Source: Lachnospiraceae bacterium UBA1766
GTDB taxonomy: Bacteria; Bacillota; Clostridia; Lachnospirales; Lachnospiraceae
Length of the DNA stretch: 53,483 nucleotides
NCBI GenBank assembly: GCA_002314715.1
Contig: DCGY01000018.1
Location: forward strand, 1-53,483
Direction: 5' to 3'
Shown: one piece after another, positions 25,200 through 33,811 of the stretch
Layout of the letters: every line of letters begins with the position of its first letter
How positions within the stretch are numbered: position 1 is the first letter of the stretch
Notes under the pieces: generated by a model
The model's database searches: none
Seen by the model: only the letters and a program-made list of their open reading frames with translations
Told to the model about the DNA's origin: nothing
Position numbers and translations under genes: made by a program

Positions 25200-27074
25200 T
25201 TAATCTTCCTTATACTCACTACTGTTTTCCGGATGATAAGAGGGAACGATTTCCTGAATCAGCTCCCGGATATTTCCGGATTCGGAATAAGCCGCTTCCT
25301 CCAGCTCCTCCAGCTGTTGCTCGAACTTCTCCACATCGAATTCGATAGGCTTTCCGATAAAAATCATCTTGTTGGAAGTCTTTTTCAAGCCCTCCGCATC
25401 CATCAAAAGCTCTTCGTACATTTTTTCACCGGGACGAAGACCGGTAATCTTTATCTCGATATCTTCTCCCACCCGGTATCCGGATAATTTGATCAGGTTT
25501 TTCGCCAAATCCAAAATCTTGATGGGTTTACCCATATCCAATACGAAGATTTCACCACCCTTTGCATAGGCTCCGGCCTGAAGCACCAAAGACACCGCCT
25601 CCGGAATGGTCATAAAATATCGAATAATGTCCGGATGGGTTACCGTTACCGGACCACCCTCCGCAATCTGTTTTTTAAACAAAGGAATGACACTGCCGTT
25701 ACTGCCAAGTACATTTCCGAAACGAACGGCAACGAAATTGGTATCGGACTTCTGGTTCATCATCTGAATTACCATTTCGCAAATCCACTTGGAAGCACCC
25801 ATAATGTTGGTAGGGTTCACTGCCTTGTCGGTAGAAATCAGTACAAACTTCTCCACCCCATAACGACTGGCCGCAATGGCAGTCTTATAGGTACCGAATA
25901 CATTGTTTTTAATCGCCTCGTTGGGACTGTCCTCCATCAGGGGCACATGCTTATGAGCTGCCGCATGATAGACGATGTTGGGACGATAGGTATCCAAAAT
26001 CTGCTCCATACGATTGGTGTTTCGCACGGAAGCAATTAAAACCTTCAAATCCAGATTGGGATGCTTTCGCAAAAGCTCCTGCTGGATTTCGTAGGTGCTG
26101 TTTTCATAAATATCGATAATAATCAACTGTTTGGGATCGTGCTGGGCAATCTGGCGACAAAGCTCGCTACCGATGGAGCCTCCTCCTCCGGTAACCATTA
26201 CCACCTTCCCGGTAACATATTCCCAAACTTCCTTGGTATTAATCTGAATGGGCTCTCTTCCCAAAAGGTCCTCGATGGCAACCTCACGCAGATTGGATAC
26301 GGAAATTTCGCCCTTAATCATCTGGTACATACCGGGCAAAATACGCAGTTTACAGCCGGTTTCCTTGCAGATATCCAGAATTTCCTTTCGGGTAGTCATA
26401 TCCGCAGAAGGAATGGCAAAAATAATCTCCTCGATTCCGTATTGGGTAACCGCATCAAAAATCCGATCTCTTCCGCCTACAATAGGTACACCGCGAAGCA
26501 TCTTGCCGTGACAGCCTTCATGGTCATCGATAATACACTTGGGACACAGGTTCAGATAACGGCTGTTCTCGATTTCCTTTAAAATCATGTCTGCCGCCGC
26601 TCCCGCACCGATTAACATAATGCGAATCTTACCGTTGGAGGTACGTCTGTGATTAATTGCACGAAGCAATCGATAGCTGAATCGAATACCGCAGGCAAAC
26701 CCAAACAATAAGAACGGATACAACACGTAATAGCTTCTGGGCATGGTACGATTGATGGCATGGCACAAAATATACTGCACTACCGCCGTAGTACCGGTGG
26801 CATAGACCACATTCAAAAACTCCGTAGCACTGGCATAGCGCCATACACTTTTGTACAATCTCCAAATCCAGAAAATGATGATCGTGGTCAGAATATTCCA
26901 GGGAAGAAGGTGCTCGAAATTCTCCCAAAAATAGGGATATATTTCATTGAACTGAAACTCAAAGCGGATGTAAAGAGCACCGAAGGAGGAAAACACGATA
27001 CCCACAATATCCATGATAATAAGGGCAATGATTCGATTCATGGGAATCTTTAAAAAGTTGGTCTTATCCTTCAA
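25200..27074 (-). CDS. UDP-sugar 4,6-dehydratase, membrane-anchored (PglF/WbpM/CapD family)
   Basis: 624 residues. Four membrane helices (~12-130) precede a first Rossmann domain (~148-270, MLIGAGAAADMIL) and a second SDR domain with VTGGGGSIGSELCRQ (~293). The catalytic region reads STDKAVNPTNIMGASK, with Met in place of the usual Tyr, as in PglF and WbpM. It should convert UDP-GlcNAc to the 4-keto-6-deoxy sugar, the first step to QuiNAc, FucNAc or bacillosamine. The start is the TTG at 27074 (GAGGTG 11 bases upstream); the next ATG at 27041 lacks a ribosome site. A separate promoter (27184-27212) precedes it, so the distal half of the cluster may be independently expressed. Confidence 0.92.
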   Translation of the reverse strand: MKDKTNFLKIPMNRIIALIIMDIVGIVFSSFGALYIRFEFQFNEIYPYFWENFEHLLPWNILTTIIIFWIWRLYKSVWRYASATEFLNVVYATGTTAVVQYILCHAINRTMPRSYYVLYPFLLFGFACGIRFSYRLLRAINHRRTSNGKIRIMLIGAGAAADMILKEIENSRYLNLCPKCIIDDHEGCHGKMLRGVPIVGGRDRIFDAVTQYGIEEIIFAIPSADMTTRKEILDICKETGCKLRILPGMYQMIKGEISVSNLREVAIEDLLGREPIQINTKEVWEYVTGKVVMVTGGGGSIGSELCRQIAQHDPKQLIIIDIYENSTYEIQQELLRKHPNLDLKVLIASVRNTNRMEQILDTYRPNIVYHAAAHKHVPLMEDSPNEAIKNNVFGTYKTAIAASRYGVEKFVLISTDKAVNPTNIMGASKWICEMVIQMMNQKSDTNFVAVRFGNVLGSNGSVIPLFKKQIAEGGPVTVTHPDIIRYFMTIPEAVSLVLQAGAYAKGGEIFVLDMGKPIKILDLAKNLIKLSGYRVGEDIEIKITGLRPGEKMYEELLMDAEGLKKTSNKMIFIGKPIEFDVEKFEQQLEELEEAAYSESGNIRELIQEIVPSYHPENSSEYKED

Positions 27075-27159
27075 CGTGTTCTTTCACCTCTTTCCTTACA
27101 TGAGCGGAAAGCCGACATTCGCAATCTGCTTCGGTTCCTGCTCATTATTATCCAATTTT

Positions 27160-27175
27160 TGCGCACAATTGCGCA
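27160..27175. promoter_or_regulatory. Short inverted repeat in leader of the dehydratase gene
   Basis: TGCGCACAATTGCGCA, two TGCGCA elements around CAAT, between the candidate promoter and the start. It shares the GCAATTG word with the palindrome at 25150-25194. Possible operator; no regulator identified. Confidence 0.35.
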
Positions 27176-27183
27176 TTATTTTT

Positions 27184-27212
27184 ATTTTATTATAACCACC
27201 CCAAAAGGTCAA
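27184..27212 (-). promoter_or_regulatory. Internal promoter upstream of the dehydratase gene
   Basis: TTGACC, 17-base spacer, TAAAAT on the minus strand. The -35 overlaps the stop codon of the upstream glycosyltransferase. It lies about 110 bases before the TTG start at 27074. Confidence 0.6.
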
Positions 27213-28204
27213 GTGGGTGTTATCCCCCGAAGCTTGGCGTGAAGCACACGAAGCCCCTTGGGAGAAATACAAAACAGGGTTAGATATATCTTGTTTTTCT
27301 TGGTTAATATGGGGTTTCGCATCCCTTTTCCCCAGTTTTTTCGAAGAAAGGCTACGATATCCACATAATCCTGTCTTTCCCTGTTCATAAGAGAGATGGG
27401 GATGTGCAGCAAATATTCAATACACTGGAAAACCTGGAAGCGAAAAGCCGTATCCGCCAGTTCCGTATACTTCTTCGGCACTGTTTCCGCCGCAAAATGG
27501 GCATTTTCCACGCTGTCCGGAAACACTCTGGAAAACTCTCCCTTGGTTTTCTTTCGGGAATTGGAGCCCAGTCGATAAAATACATGGTACCCATATCCCG
27601 GCAGGGACAAAACCCCCTCTGTTTCCAAAAGCATCTGAATCAACAGGCGAAAATCTTCATTCAGCTTTCCCTCCGGAAAGAATCTGTTTTGAAAAAGCGC
27701 CTTGGAAATCAGCTTGGTACAAAAAGAACAATCTCCTTTATGGAGCAAAAGTTCCCGCAAAAAATCCTTTGAGGAAACAAAGGTTTCCTCCTTGGGTGGA
27801 TTGCACAGGTTGGGCATCTGATTTCCGGCTTCGTCAATCTCATCCCGGCCAATCTGGGCGATTCCTGCAGCCGGATTTTGCAAAAGGGCTGCCATCAGCT
27901 TCTCATACATATCCGGCTCCACGTAATCATCGCTATCCACGAAACCGATGTACTCTCCCCGAACCTTGGAAAGTCCCACATTTCTGGCAGTGGAGGTTCC
28001 CCCGTTTGGCTTATGCACTACCTGAATTCGGGAATCCTTCCCGGCCAATTGGTCGCAAAGAAGCTCCGTTGTGTCATTGGACCCATCGTCAATAAGCCAG
28101 ATTTCCAAGGGGGAATAGGTCTGCGCTAGCAGGCTGTTCACGCAACGTTCCAGATATTCTTTTGTGTTGTAAACCGGTACAATCACCGAAATTAAAGGGT
28201 TCAT
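27209..28204 (-). CDS. Family 2 glycosyltransferase (EpsJ-like)
   Basis: 331 residues. ISVIVPVYNTKEYLERCVNSL, IWLIDDGSNDTT, the GTSTARNVGL stretch and VDSDDYVEPDMYEKL place it with EpsJ/EpsH-type GT2 enzymes of exopolysaccharide clusters. The C-terminal third is a basic, amphipathic region that probably touches the membrane. ATG 28204 directly abuts the stop of the previous gene, with GGAG in its last codons, so translation is coupled. Confidence 0.92.
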   Translation of the reverse strand: MNPLISVIVPVYNTKEYLERCVNSLLAQTYSPLEIWLIDDGSNDTTELLCDQLAGKDSRIQVVHKPNGGTSTARNVGLSKVRGEYIGFVDSDDYVEPDMYEKLMAALLQNPAAGIAQIGRDEIDEAGNQMPNLCNPPKEETFVSSKDFLRELLLHKGDCSFCTKLISKALFQNRFFPEGKLNEDFRLLIQMLLETEGVLSLPGYGYHVFYRLGSNSRKKTKGEFSRVFPDSVENAHFAAETVPKKYTELADTAFRFQVFQCIEYLLHIPISLMNRERQDYVDIVAFLRKNWGKGMRNPILTKKNKIYLTLFCISPKGLRVLHAKLRGITPT

Positions 28205-29440
28205 TTATTTTTCTCCAACTGTTTTGTCTGTGAGAAATCCGTACATCCCACGCTCCGAAATCACAGGAGCAGGACTGCAGGGTGTCAGAATTTGTCCGGG
28301 ATTGGTCTTCCCCCGGACAGGAAGAAATTCCTTGGCCTGAATGGAACGGGCCAAATCCAACAGCTTGGAAGCCGCATTTTCCGGATTCCATTCCCGGGAA
28401 ATGGTTTCATAAGCTTCTCTGCCGATGCTCTCGCATAGCTTCGGATTTTGCAACAGTTCCAGCACACGTTTATACAGTTCCTCCGGATGCTTGTCCGGAT
28501 AACAATAACCGTTGATTCCATGACGTATGAGATAAGGAACGGAGCCAATCATATGGTTGGCCACTACCGCACAACCACTGTTCATGGACTCGTTTACCAC
28601 GGCACCCCAGCCCTCGTTTCGGTCAGAGGTAAACAGATAAATGTTGGCCTTTTCCATTTTCTCCCGCACCTGATTCGGCTTTAGGAACCCGGTAAGGGTA
28701 ACCGAATCCTCCAATGCATAGCGTCGAATCCGCTCTTCCAAATCCAGGCGTCTTTCTCCGTCACCGATGATTTCCATGTGGAACTTACAGCCTTTTTCCT
28801 GCAAAAACCTGGCAGTTTCCACCGCCAGCTCCGGATGCTTTAGAGTCAGGAAACGTCCCGCCCATAAGATGTAGGGCACCTTTCCTTCCTTTGTCTCATA
28901 GCCTTTTTGTTCCAAAAGCTTGTCCAAATCGTAAGAAATGAGCTCCGGGAAATAGCCCCAGCAAAACTTCTTGCCCGGATATGCCTTCACAATGTCAAAA
29001 TCCGATGCCACATAGGCGCCGGAGCACAAAAGATATACATTGGAATTTCGATAGCGGGTGTGATCCTTATATTTTTTTAACAGGCCCCTTGGAGATACTG
29101 CCTTCCACTGGCCCTCTCTGTAAAGTCTTTCACTGTAGCGAATAATCAAATCACCCTTTTTTAAGCGGTTTTGAATATAGGACTCGTCCTCCAGACCCCC
29201 ATACAAAAGCACCTGACAGGAATCGATGATTTCCTGACAACGTTTCGGCTCCTTGTAGGCATACAGCAGGTAGGGCAGTTTATTTTCCTCCTGCCAACCC
29301 ATGGCCACTCGCTCGGCCTCCATCTCCATGGTCTGTATAAATACAAAGGATCCTCCCAGCTTTTCGTACATAGCATTACAAAAAGGAATCTGGTGATGAT
29401 TGATGTAATTGGACACAAAAGCCCATTTTACCAGCTCCAT
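28205..29440 (-). CDS. Family 4 glycosyltransferase
   Basis: 411 residues from ATG 29440 (GGAGGGTGCTG upstream); it overlaps the previous stop in a TGATG arrangement. N-terminal half: KWAFVSNYINHHQIPFCNAM. C-terminal half: ILWAGRFLTLKHPELAVE, EIIGDGERR, VTLTGFLKP, LFTSDRNEGWGAVVNESMNSG, which matches GT4 donor binding with the EX7E motif in EGWGAVVNE. It transfers a hexose or related sugar to the repeat unit. Confidence 0.92.
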   Translation of the reverse strand: MELVKWAFVSNYINHHQIPFCNAMYEKLGGSFVFIQTMEMEAERVAMGWQEENKLPYLLYAYKEPKRCQEIIDSCQVLLYGGLEDESYIQNRLKKGDLIIRYSERLYREGQWKAVSPRGLLKKYKDHTRYRNSNVYLLCSGAYVASDFDIVKAYPGKKFCWGYFPELISYDLDKLLEQKGYETKEGKVPYILWAGRFLTLKHPELAVETARFLQEKGCKFHMEIIGDGERRLDLEERIRRYALEDSVTLTGFLKPNQVREKMEKANIYLFTSDRNEGWGAVVNESMNSGCAVVANHMIGSVPYLIRHGINGYCYPDKHPEELYKRVLELLQNPKLCESIGREAYETISREWNPENAASKLLDLARSIQAKEFLPVRGKTNPGQILTPCSPAPVISERGMYGFLTDKTVGEK

Positions 29441-30771
29441 CAGCACCCTCCTATCATATCCAGATATATTTCCATCATACGCTTTTGGTTGGTCTGACGA
29501 TTATGGGTTTTAGCGGCATGGGCTCTGGCATGTTCACAACATTGCTTTCGCAAATCGGCATCCTTCCACAAAGCAATCACGCCTTTTGCCAAGGAAGCCG
29601 CAATGTCGTCCTCCGAACCGGATCCGTAGCCTGCCGTCAAAATACCGTCCGCTCCATCCGTAAAGATGCTGGAAATTCCGCCCACATCGGCTGCTACACA
29701 GGGCATCCCCAAAAGCATCGCCTCTCCCAGGGAATTGGGCGAATTTTCAATCGTGGAACAGCATACATAGGTAAAGCTTTTCAGATACTGCTCCTTCATC
29801 TGTTCTTCATTTAATCGCCCCAAAAAGAAAACCGCTTCTTCCAAATGATTTTCTTTGATGAGCTGATTCAGATATTTCCCGTAGCTTGGAAGCTTCAAGC
29901 GGTTCTTCCAGCCATCGGTGCGATTTACCTGATTTCCGGAGACAGCTACCGTCGCGTCCGGATATTCCTTACGAATCAAAGGAAGAGCCTTAAGCATATA
30001 GTGAAGTCCTTTGATGGGATAATCTCCCTGACTTAAGAAAATGCTGTGGGGCTTTGCCTTGGCTTCCTCCCAAATCCCCTCGTAAAAGCAGGGGCGAAGC
30101 GTTTCGTTCATGGCATAATATTTGGCCTTGGGATTCCATAAATTGGTATAATGCTTATCCCAATGGGTACGTCCGCTGACGTTTCCCGCTGCCTGTACCG
30201 CCCGTATTTCCCAGCGACCTCTGTCCACAAATTTCTGTTGTTGTCTTATAATACTGTCTTTTTTCAGCCAGTCCCGGAAGGTTACCCGATTCTTTACACT
30301 GTCCGGCAAATTGGCGAAAAAGCTTTCCGCATACACCCCGCAAAGACCCTGTATGGAGATTAAAAGCCTTTCTTTCTTGTCATAACCCTCACAAATCGCG
30401 CAGGTGTGGGGATATTCCGTACCGAAACAGTGAATCACGTCCGGCTCAAAGTCATTGGCAATCCGAAGCAAGGCATCCGTCAGCTGCTTTTGCTTTTCTT
30501 CCCCGTATTCCTCCGGATGGTCCATATCCTCATAAAAACCATAGGCCCGAATATGACCTCCGGTCACGGCAATCTTCTCCCCGAAAACAGTCGATTCTCC
30601 TGTGACCGGGAAGGCTACCGCCAGCTCCAAATGACCGTCTGCCTCCTGATTTCCACACTCCAAAAGGGCGCTTACCAGACCGCTTAACCAGCCTTCTTTA
30701 TGATTCCCGGGCAGTCCCAAATGCTTTGCTACCGCCGGGAGCATTGTATTGCAAATCCACAATATTTTCAT
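29440..30771 (-). CDS. Family 4 glycosyltransferase
   Basis: 443 residues. The N-terminus MKILWICNTMLPAVAKHLG and the long acceptor domain are followed by IFLSQGDYPIKGLHYMLKAL, AVSGNQV, VFFLGRLNEEQM and the donor-site TIENSPNSLGEAMLLGMPCVAADVGG. This is the GT4 signature, with Glu-x7-Glu read as ENSPNSLGE. The middle part (residues ~150-230) is longer than usual. Good ribosome site GGAGACGTTTGG before ATG 30771. Confidence 0.92.
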   Translation of the reverse strand: MKILWICNTMLPAVAKHLGLPGNHKEGWLSGLVSALLECGNQEADGHLELAVAFPVTGESTVFGEKIAVTGGHIRAYGFYEDMDHPEEYGEEKQKQLTDALLRIANDFEPDVIHCFGTEYPHTCAICEGYDKKERLLISIQGLCGVYAESFFANLPDSVKNRVTFRDWLKKDSIIRQQQKFVDRGRWEIRAVQAAGNVSGRTHWDKHYTNLWNPKAKYYAMNETLRPCFYEGIWEEAKAKPHSIFLSQGDYPIKGLHYMLKALPLIRKEYPDATVAVSGNQVNRTDGWKNRLKLPSYGKYLNQLIKENHLEEAVFFLGRLNEEQMKEQYLKSFTYVCCSTIENSPNSLGEAMLLGMPCVAADVGGISSIFTDGADGILTAGYGSGSEDDIAASLAKGVIALWKDADLRKQCCEHARAHAAKTHNRQTNQKRMMEIYLDMIGGC

Positions 30772-30785
30772 CCAAACGTCTCCAA

Positions 30786-31919
30786 CTAATTAAAGATCCA
30801 GTTCAAATAAGGCAACAGTCTCACATTCATATCGTACATTCTCTGCAGCATCACAAAGAAATATCCGCCGAAGGCACCGATTACGCCCATATAACAGAAA
30901 ATCCGAAACCAATTTTTCTTCATGGCGCCAAGTACCTGCGGAATCAGAAACACCTGGGAGCCAATCATATAGTAGGCCAGTCGGGAGGTTTCGGGAATAA
31001 AGCTTCCGCAACAAAAAACCACCAGGCCCATAACATTCAGGAAAAAGCCAAATCGTACCGCCCTATCTTCTTTGCAGGCCTTATAATTCCATAGGCACAA
31101 AGCCAGCACACAAACACACTTGGCAATATTCACATAGGATAAACGTCCGTTGTCAAAGGCGGACTGCTCATAGTAAGGATAAATGCGAAACAGCACCTTA
31201 CGAATCAGGCTTTGCCCGAAAATCAAAAAACCGATTCCCCCGCCAAACACAATTCCGTGCCAGAGGCGAAGCTTGGTCTTGGCCAGATAAATGGCCAAAA
31301 GATATACCGGGATTACCAACAAAATGGTCTTGTGAAATACCGCGCCGAAACAAACCCAGAGGAAAAATTTGCCATAATCTCCCCGAAGCACATATTTCAT
31401 GGAGAACAGTGCAATGGCCAGTGCCAGGTAGAATCGGACAGAATTCAGACTGTTAAAATAATACCCGCTGGTTAACAGCAGGAATAAGGACATGGCATAG
31501 TCCTGTGCCTGGTCATGCAATGCTATTACAAAAAACAAAACCGTGATGATGGAGAAGAAGCCAAATACCAGCAAATAACGATCGTAACCGAAAATGTTGT
31601 AAATCCAGCGCACAATCAGATTAAAACCGATTTCCGAGGAAACCCGACGATCCTGCATAATCAACTTAAAATTGTCCCTGTAAACCCAGTAATCGTTTCC
31701 CACCGCAATACGACAGGCGGACACGCCCATCAAAAGCAGATAAATCATGGTCTCCGATACGAAATTGCGGGCTCTCTGCCGATTCCACCCCTCGTATTCC
31801 CCGGCAGCGTAACCGGCTCCCCGGATTCTCTCGGGAACAAAGTCCTTATTTTGAATAAAAAGAGCAAGCCCCACTGTCACCAAAGTTAGTATAATATATA
31901 CCAATGCACTCCATTCCAT
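30786..31919 (-). CDS. EpsG-like polysaccharide polymerase (membrane protein)
   Basis: 377 residues from ATG 31919, which has AGGAGGAAG upstream; an extension to 31997 would overlap the previous gene. About ten hydrophobic helices. The early loop RIAVGNDYWVYRDNF and the later LNSVRFYLALAIALFS with FHKT resemble EpsG/O-antigen polymerase proteins of Gram-positive clusters, where R-x-x-x-x-G-x-D-Y and a membrane R-F/Q motif are conserved. It likely polymerises repeat units outside the membrane. Confidence 0.85.
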   Translation of the reverse strand: MEWSALVYIILTLVTVGLALFIQNKDFVPERIRGAGYAAGEYEGWNRQRARNFVSETMIYLLLMGVSACRIAVGNDYWVYRDNFKLIMQDRRVSSEIGFNLIVRWIYNIFGYDRYLLVFGFFSIITVLFFVIALHDQAQDYAMSLFLLLTSGYYFNSLNSVRFYLALAIALFSMKYVLRGDYGKFFLWVCFGAVFHKTILLVIPVYLLAIYLAKTKLRLWHGIVFGGGIGFLIFGQSLIRKVLFRIYPYYEQSAFDNGRLSYVNIAKCVCVLALCLWNYKACKEDRAVRFGFFLNVMGLVVFCCGSFIPETSRLAYYMIGSQVFLIPQVLGAMKKNWFRIFCYMGVIGAFGGYFFVMLQRMYDMNVRLLPYLNWIFN

Positions 31920-31936
31920 GGGTCTTCCTCCTTTCC

Positions 31937-32734
31937 TCATCCTTTTTGTTGTATATAGCGCTTCTTTCTGCCTTCCAAAAGTCCCTTCCTCATCCACCGG
32001 TAGGCCTGCTTTTTAGGAAGCTTGTACTGCTTTTGCTTGGTAAGTACGAAGCGAAGCAGCCACAAATAGGCGCTCTTGGGATAAAGGTAAGCAAATAAAT
32101 AACCTCTGTCAAAAAAGAATTTTTCATCATATCCGTGAAACCAGGTGGATTCCCGATAGGTTTCCTTCCCGATCACTCCGGTGCTTGCATAGATGTGCAG
32201 GCCCTCCTTTAGACAATCATGCAAAAACAGACTGTCCTCCCCGTTGGAATATTTGGCGCCGCCGCCAAATTGCAGGGAAAAGGTCACTCCCGCCTTGTGA
32301 AGCCCTTCTCTTCTGGCAGCTACCGCATAGGTAGGGTAACGTCCAAAATTATAAAAGCGAATCCGCTTTTCCTTGTCATTATGATAGGTGGCTCTTCTTG
32401 GGTCCACCTCTAAATTAAAAGTAATCACATCCGCATCCGGATTTTGATCAAAGGCATTGCAAATCACCTTTTCATAATCCGGTGCCAGCACAATATCTTC
32501 GTCACTGAACAAAACAATTTCCGCTTCTGCGCGAAGAAGTGCCGTATTTCGGCTCAGTCCCACGCCACGCTCCTTTAGATGGAAACAGCGAATGGTATGG
32601 TCCTCTTTCGTGACTTCTTCATATTCAAATCGATCGCACTGATCCACAATAATTGCATCGGTAGACAACTGCATGCGCTCACTTAAGCTTTTTGCATCCT
32701 CATGCATTGCCGCTACAAGTACCTGTAACCTCAT
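31937..32734 (-). CDS. Family 2-like glycosyltransferase
   Basis: 265 residues. The GT-A core is slightly divergent: LQVLVAAMHEDAKSL replaces the usual start, then GLSRNTALLRAEAEIVLFSDEDIV (DXD-like SDED) and GEDSLFLHDCLKEGLHIY. This subfamily occurs in Firmicute capsule clusters. The basic C-terminus (GRKKRYIQQKG) may bind the membrane. ATG 32734 lies 4 bases after the preceding stop, with AGAGG upstream. Sugar unknown. Confidence 0.85.
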   Translation of the reverse strand: MRLQVLVAAMHEDAKSLSERMQLSTDAIIVDQCDRFEYEEVTKEDHTIRCFHLKERGVGLSRNTALLRAEAEIVLFSDEDIVLAPDYEKVICNAFDQNPDADVITFNLEVDPRRATYHNDKEKRIRFYNFGRYPTYAVAARREGLHKAGVTFSLQFGGGAKYSNGEDSLFLHDCLKEGLHIYASTGVIGKETYRESTWFHGYDEKFFFDRGYLFAYLYPKSAYLWLLRFVLTKQKQYKLPKKQAYRWMRKGLLEGRKKRYIQQKG

Positions 32735-32738
32735 CCGT

Positions 32739-33788
32739 TTACCTCTTTAAGTTATAGTAGAAAAGAAGCAGCTTCTCATCCACCTCTGTCAATACTGCTG
32801 CCAGTACCGGAATCTCCCGTGTGGCCAAAAGCTCCAATTCATATTCCAGGCGCTTGCCCACATGCTTGCCCGACGGCACCAACAAAAGCACGCCACCTGC
32901 TGCCTTTGCTTCCTCTAATCCCTCCGGTAAAAGCTCCGTAGCCGGAAGGGCATAAACAGATTCCTCATCCTTGCCCAGGCTCTCCTTCAAAAGCTTGCAG
33001 CCCTCCAGTGCATCCACCTCACCGGTCATAGGCAATACATAACAAGGCTTGGAAGCGTCCTTGTAGATATATTTCAGATTTTCTCCGGTCATGGGATCAT
33101 CCATGGCGCCGGCAACCTTTAAACCATATCTGGTCTTTAAGGTCGTGGGAAGCCAAATGCTGTCATCCCCCAGTTCCCCCAAAAGGAAAAAACCAAACAC
33201 AAACAATACCGACAACACCCCGGCCAACTCGAAGGCTCTTACCGGACGCACGTCATATTCCGTTTCCTTAGCCACACCGGGATTCATCACTTCTATGGAA
33301 GACACCCCGTGGAACATGCCCGGGAAATCCTCTACCATGGTAATCTCCAAGGCCGCACTCAAATCCTCTGCCAACTTGGGATTTTCGGAGGTACAAATGG
33401 TCTCAAAAATGCGCAAATCGGAGCGCATATTGGAGGATAACATTTGGTCCAGATCCGCATCCGTCAGGGCAATTCCCTGGGTATTTACCTCTTCGTAATG
33501 CTTCATCAAAGGCTCCCGAAACTGCTTGGAAAACAACCAGGTCTTCATGGTAACCGCATTCAGATACAAATCATGCTCTACCCAGTCCGGGTCGGAATAC
33601 TCTGCCTGCAAGGTCGCCACTGCCTCATAGGTAATGGTGGGACGAAATACAATTGTCTTTAAATAATATGCGCCCCCAAGCACAAGGGTACCAATCACGG
33701 TACATACAATCAGCATGGGCAAATTTCTAAGCACCCGAAGTACCGTCAGCTTTAAATCAAAGGGCTCTTTTCCGTATCCATTTTTCAT
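32739..33788 (-). CDS. Wzz/YveK-like chain-length protein with degenerate BY-kinase-like tail
   Basis: 349 residues. Membrane helix ~20-45, an extracytoplasmic region to ~185 and a second helix ~188-210 give the Wzz topology. The cytoplasmic tail (~215-349) resembles the C-terminal half of a BY-type tyrosine kinase (GGVLLLVPSGKH, PVLAAVLTEVD, a final YYN). It has no Walker A Gly-Lys-Ser/Thr loop, no A' motif and no tyrosine cluster. No intact BY-kinase gene lies in the window. Likely role: setting chain length or scaffolding the initiating transferase, whose gene lies immediately upstream. A bypassed or pseudo-kinase regulator is inferred. Confidence 0.78.
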   Translation of the reverse strand: MKNGYGKEPFDLKLTVLRVLRNLPMLIVCTVIGTLVLGGAYYLKTIVFRPTITYEAVATLQAEYSDPDWVEHDLYLNAVTMKTWLFSKQFREPLMKHYEEVNTQGIALTDADLDQMLSSNMRSDLRIFETICTSENPKLAEDLSAALEITMVEDFPGMFHGVSSIEVMNPGVAKETEYDVRPVRAFELAGVLSVLFVFGFFLLGELGDDSIWLPTTLKTRYGLKVAGAMDDPMTGENLKYIYKDASKPCYVLPMTGEVDALEGCKLLKESLGKDEESVYALPATELLPEGLEEAKAAGGVLLLVPSGKHVGKRLEYELELLATREIPVLAAVLTEVDEKLLLFYYNLKR

Positions 33789-33811
33789 GGCTTTATCCTT
33801 TCCAAAAAAGG

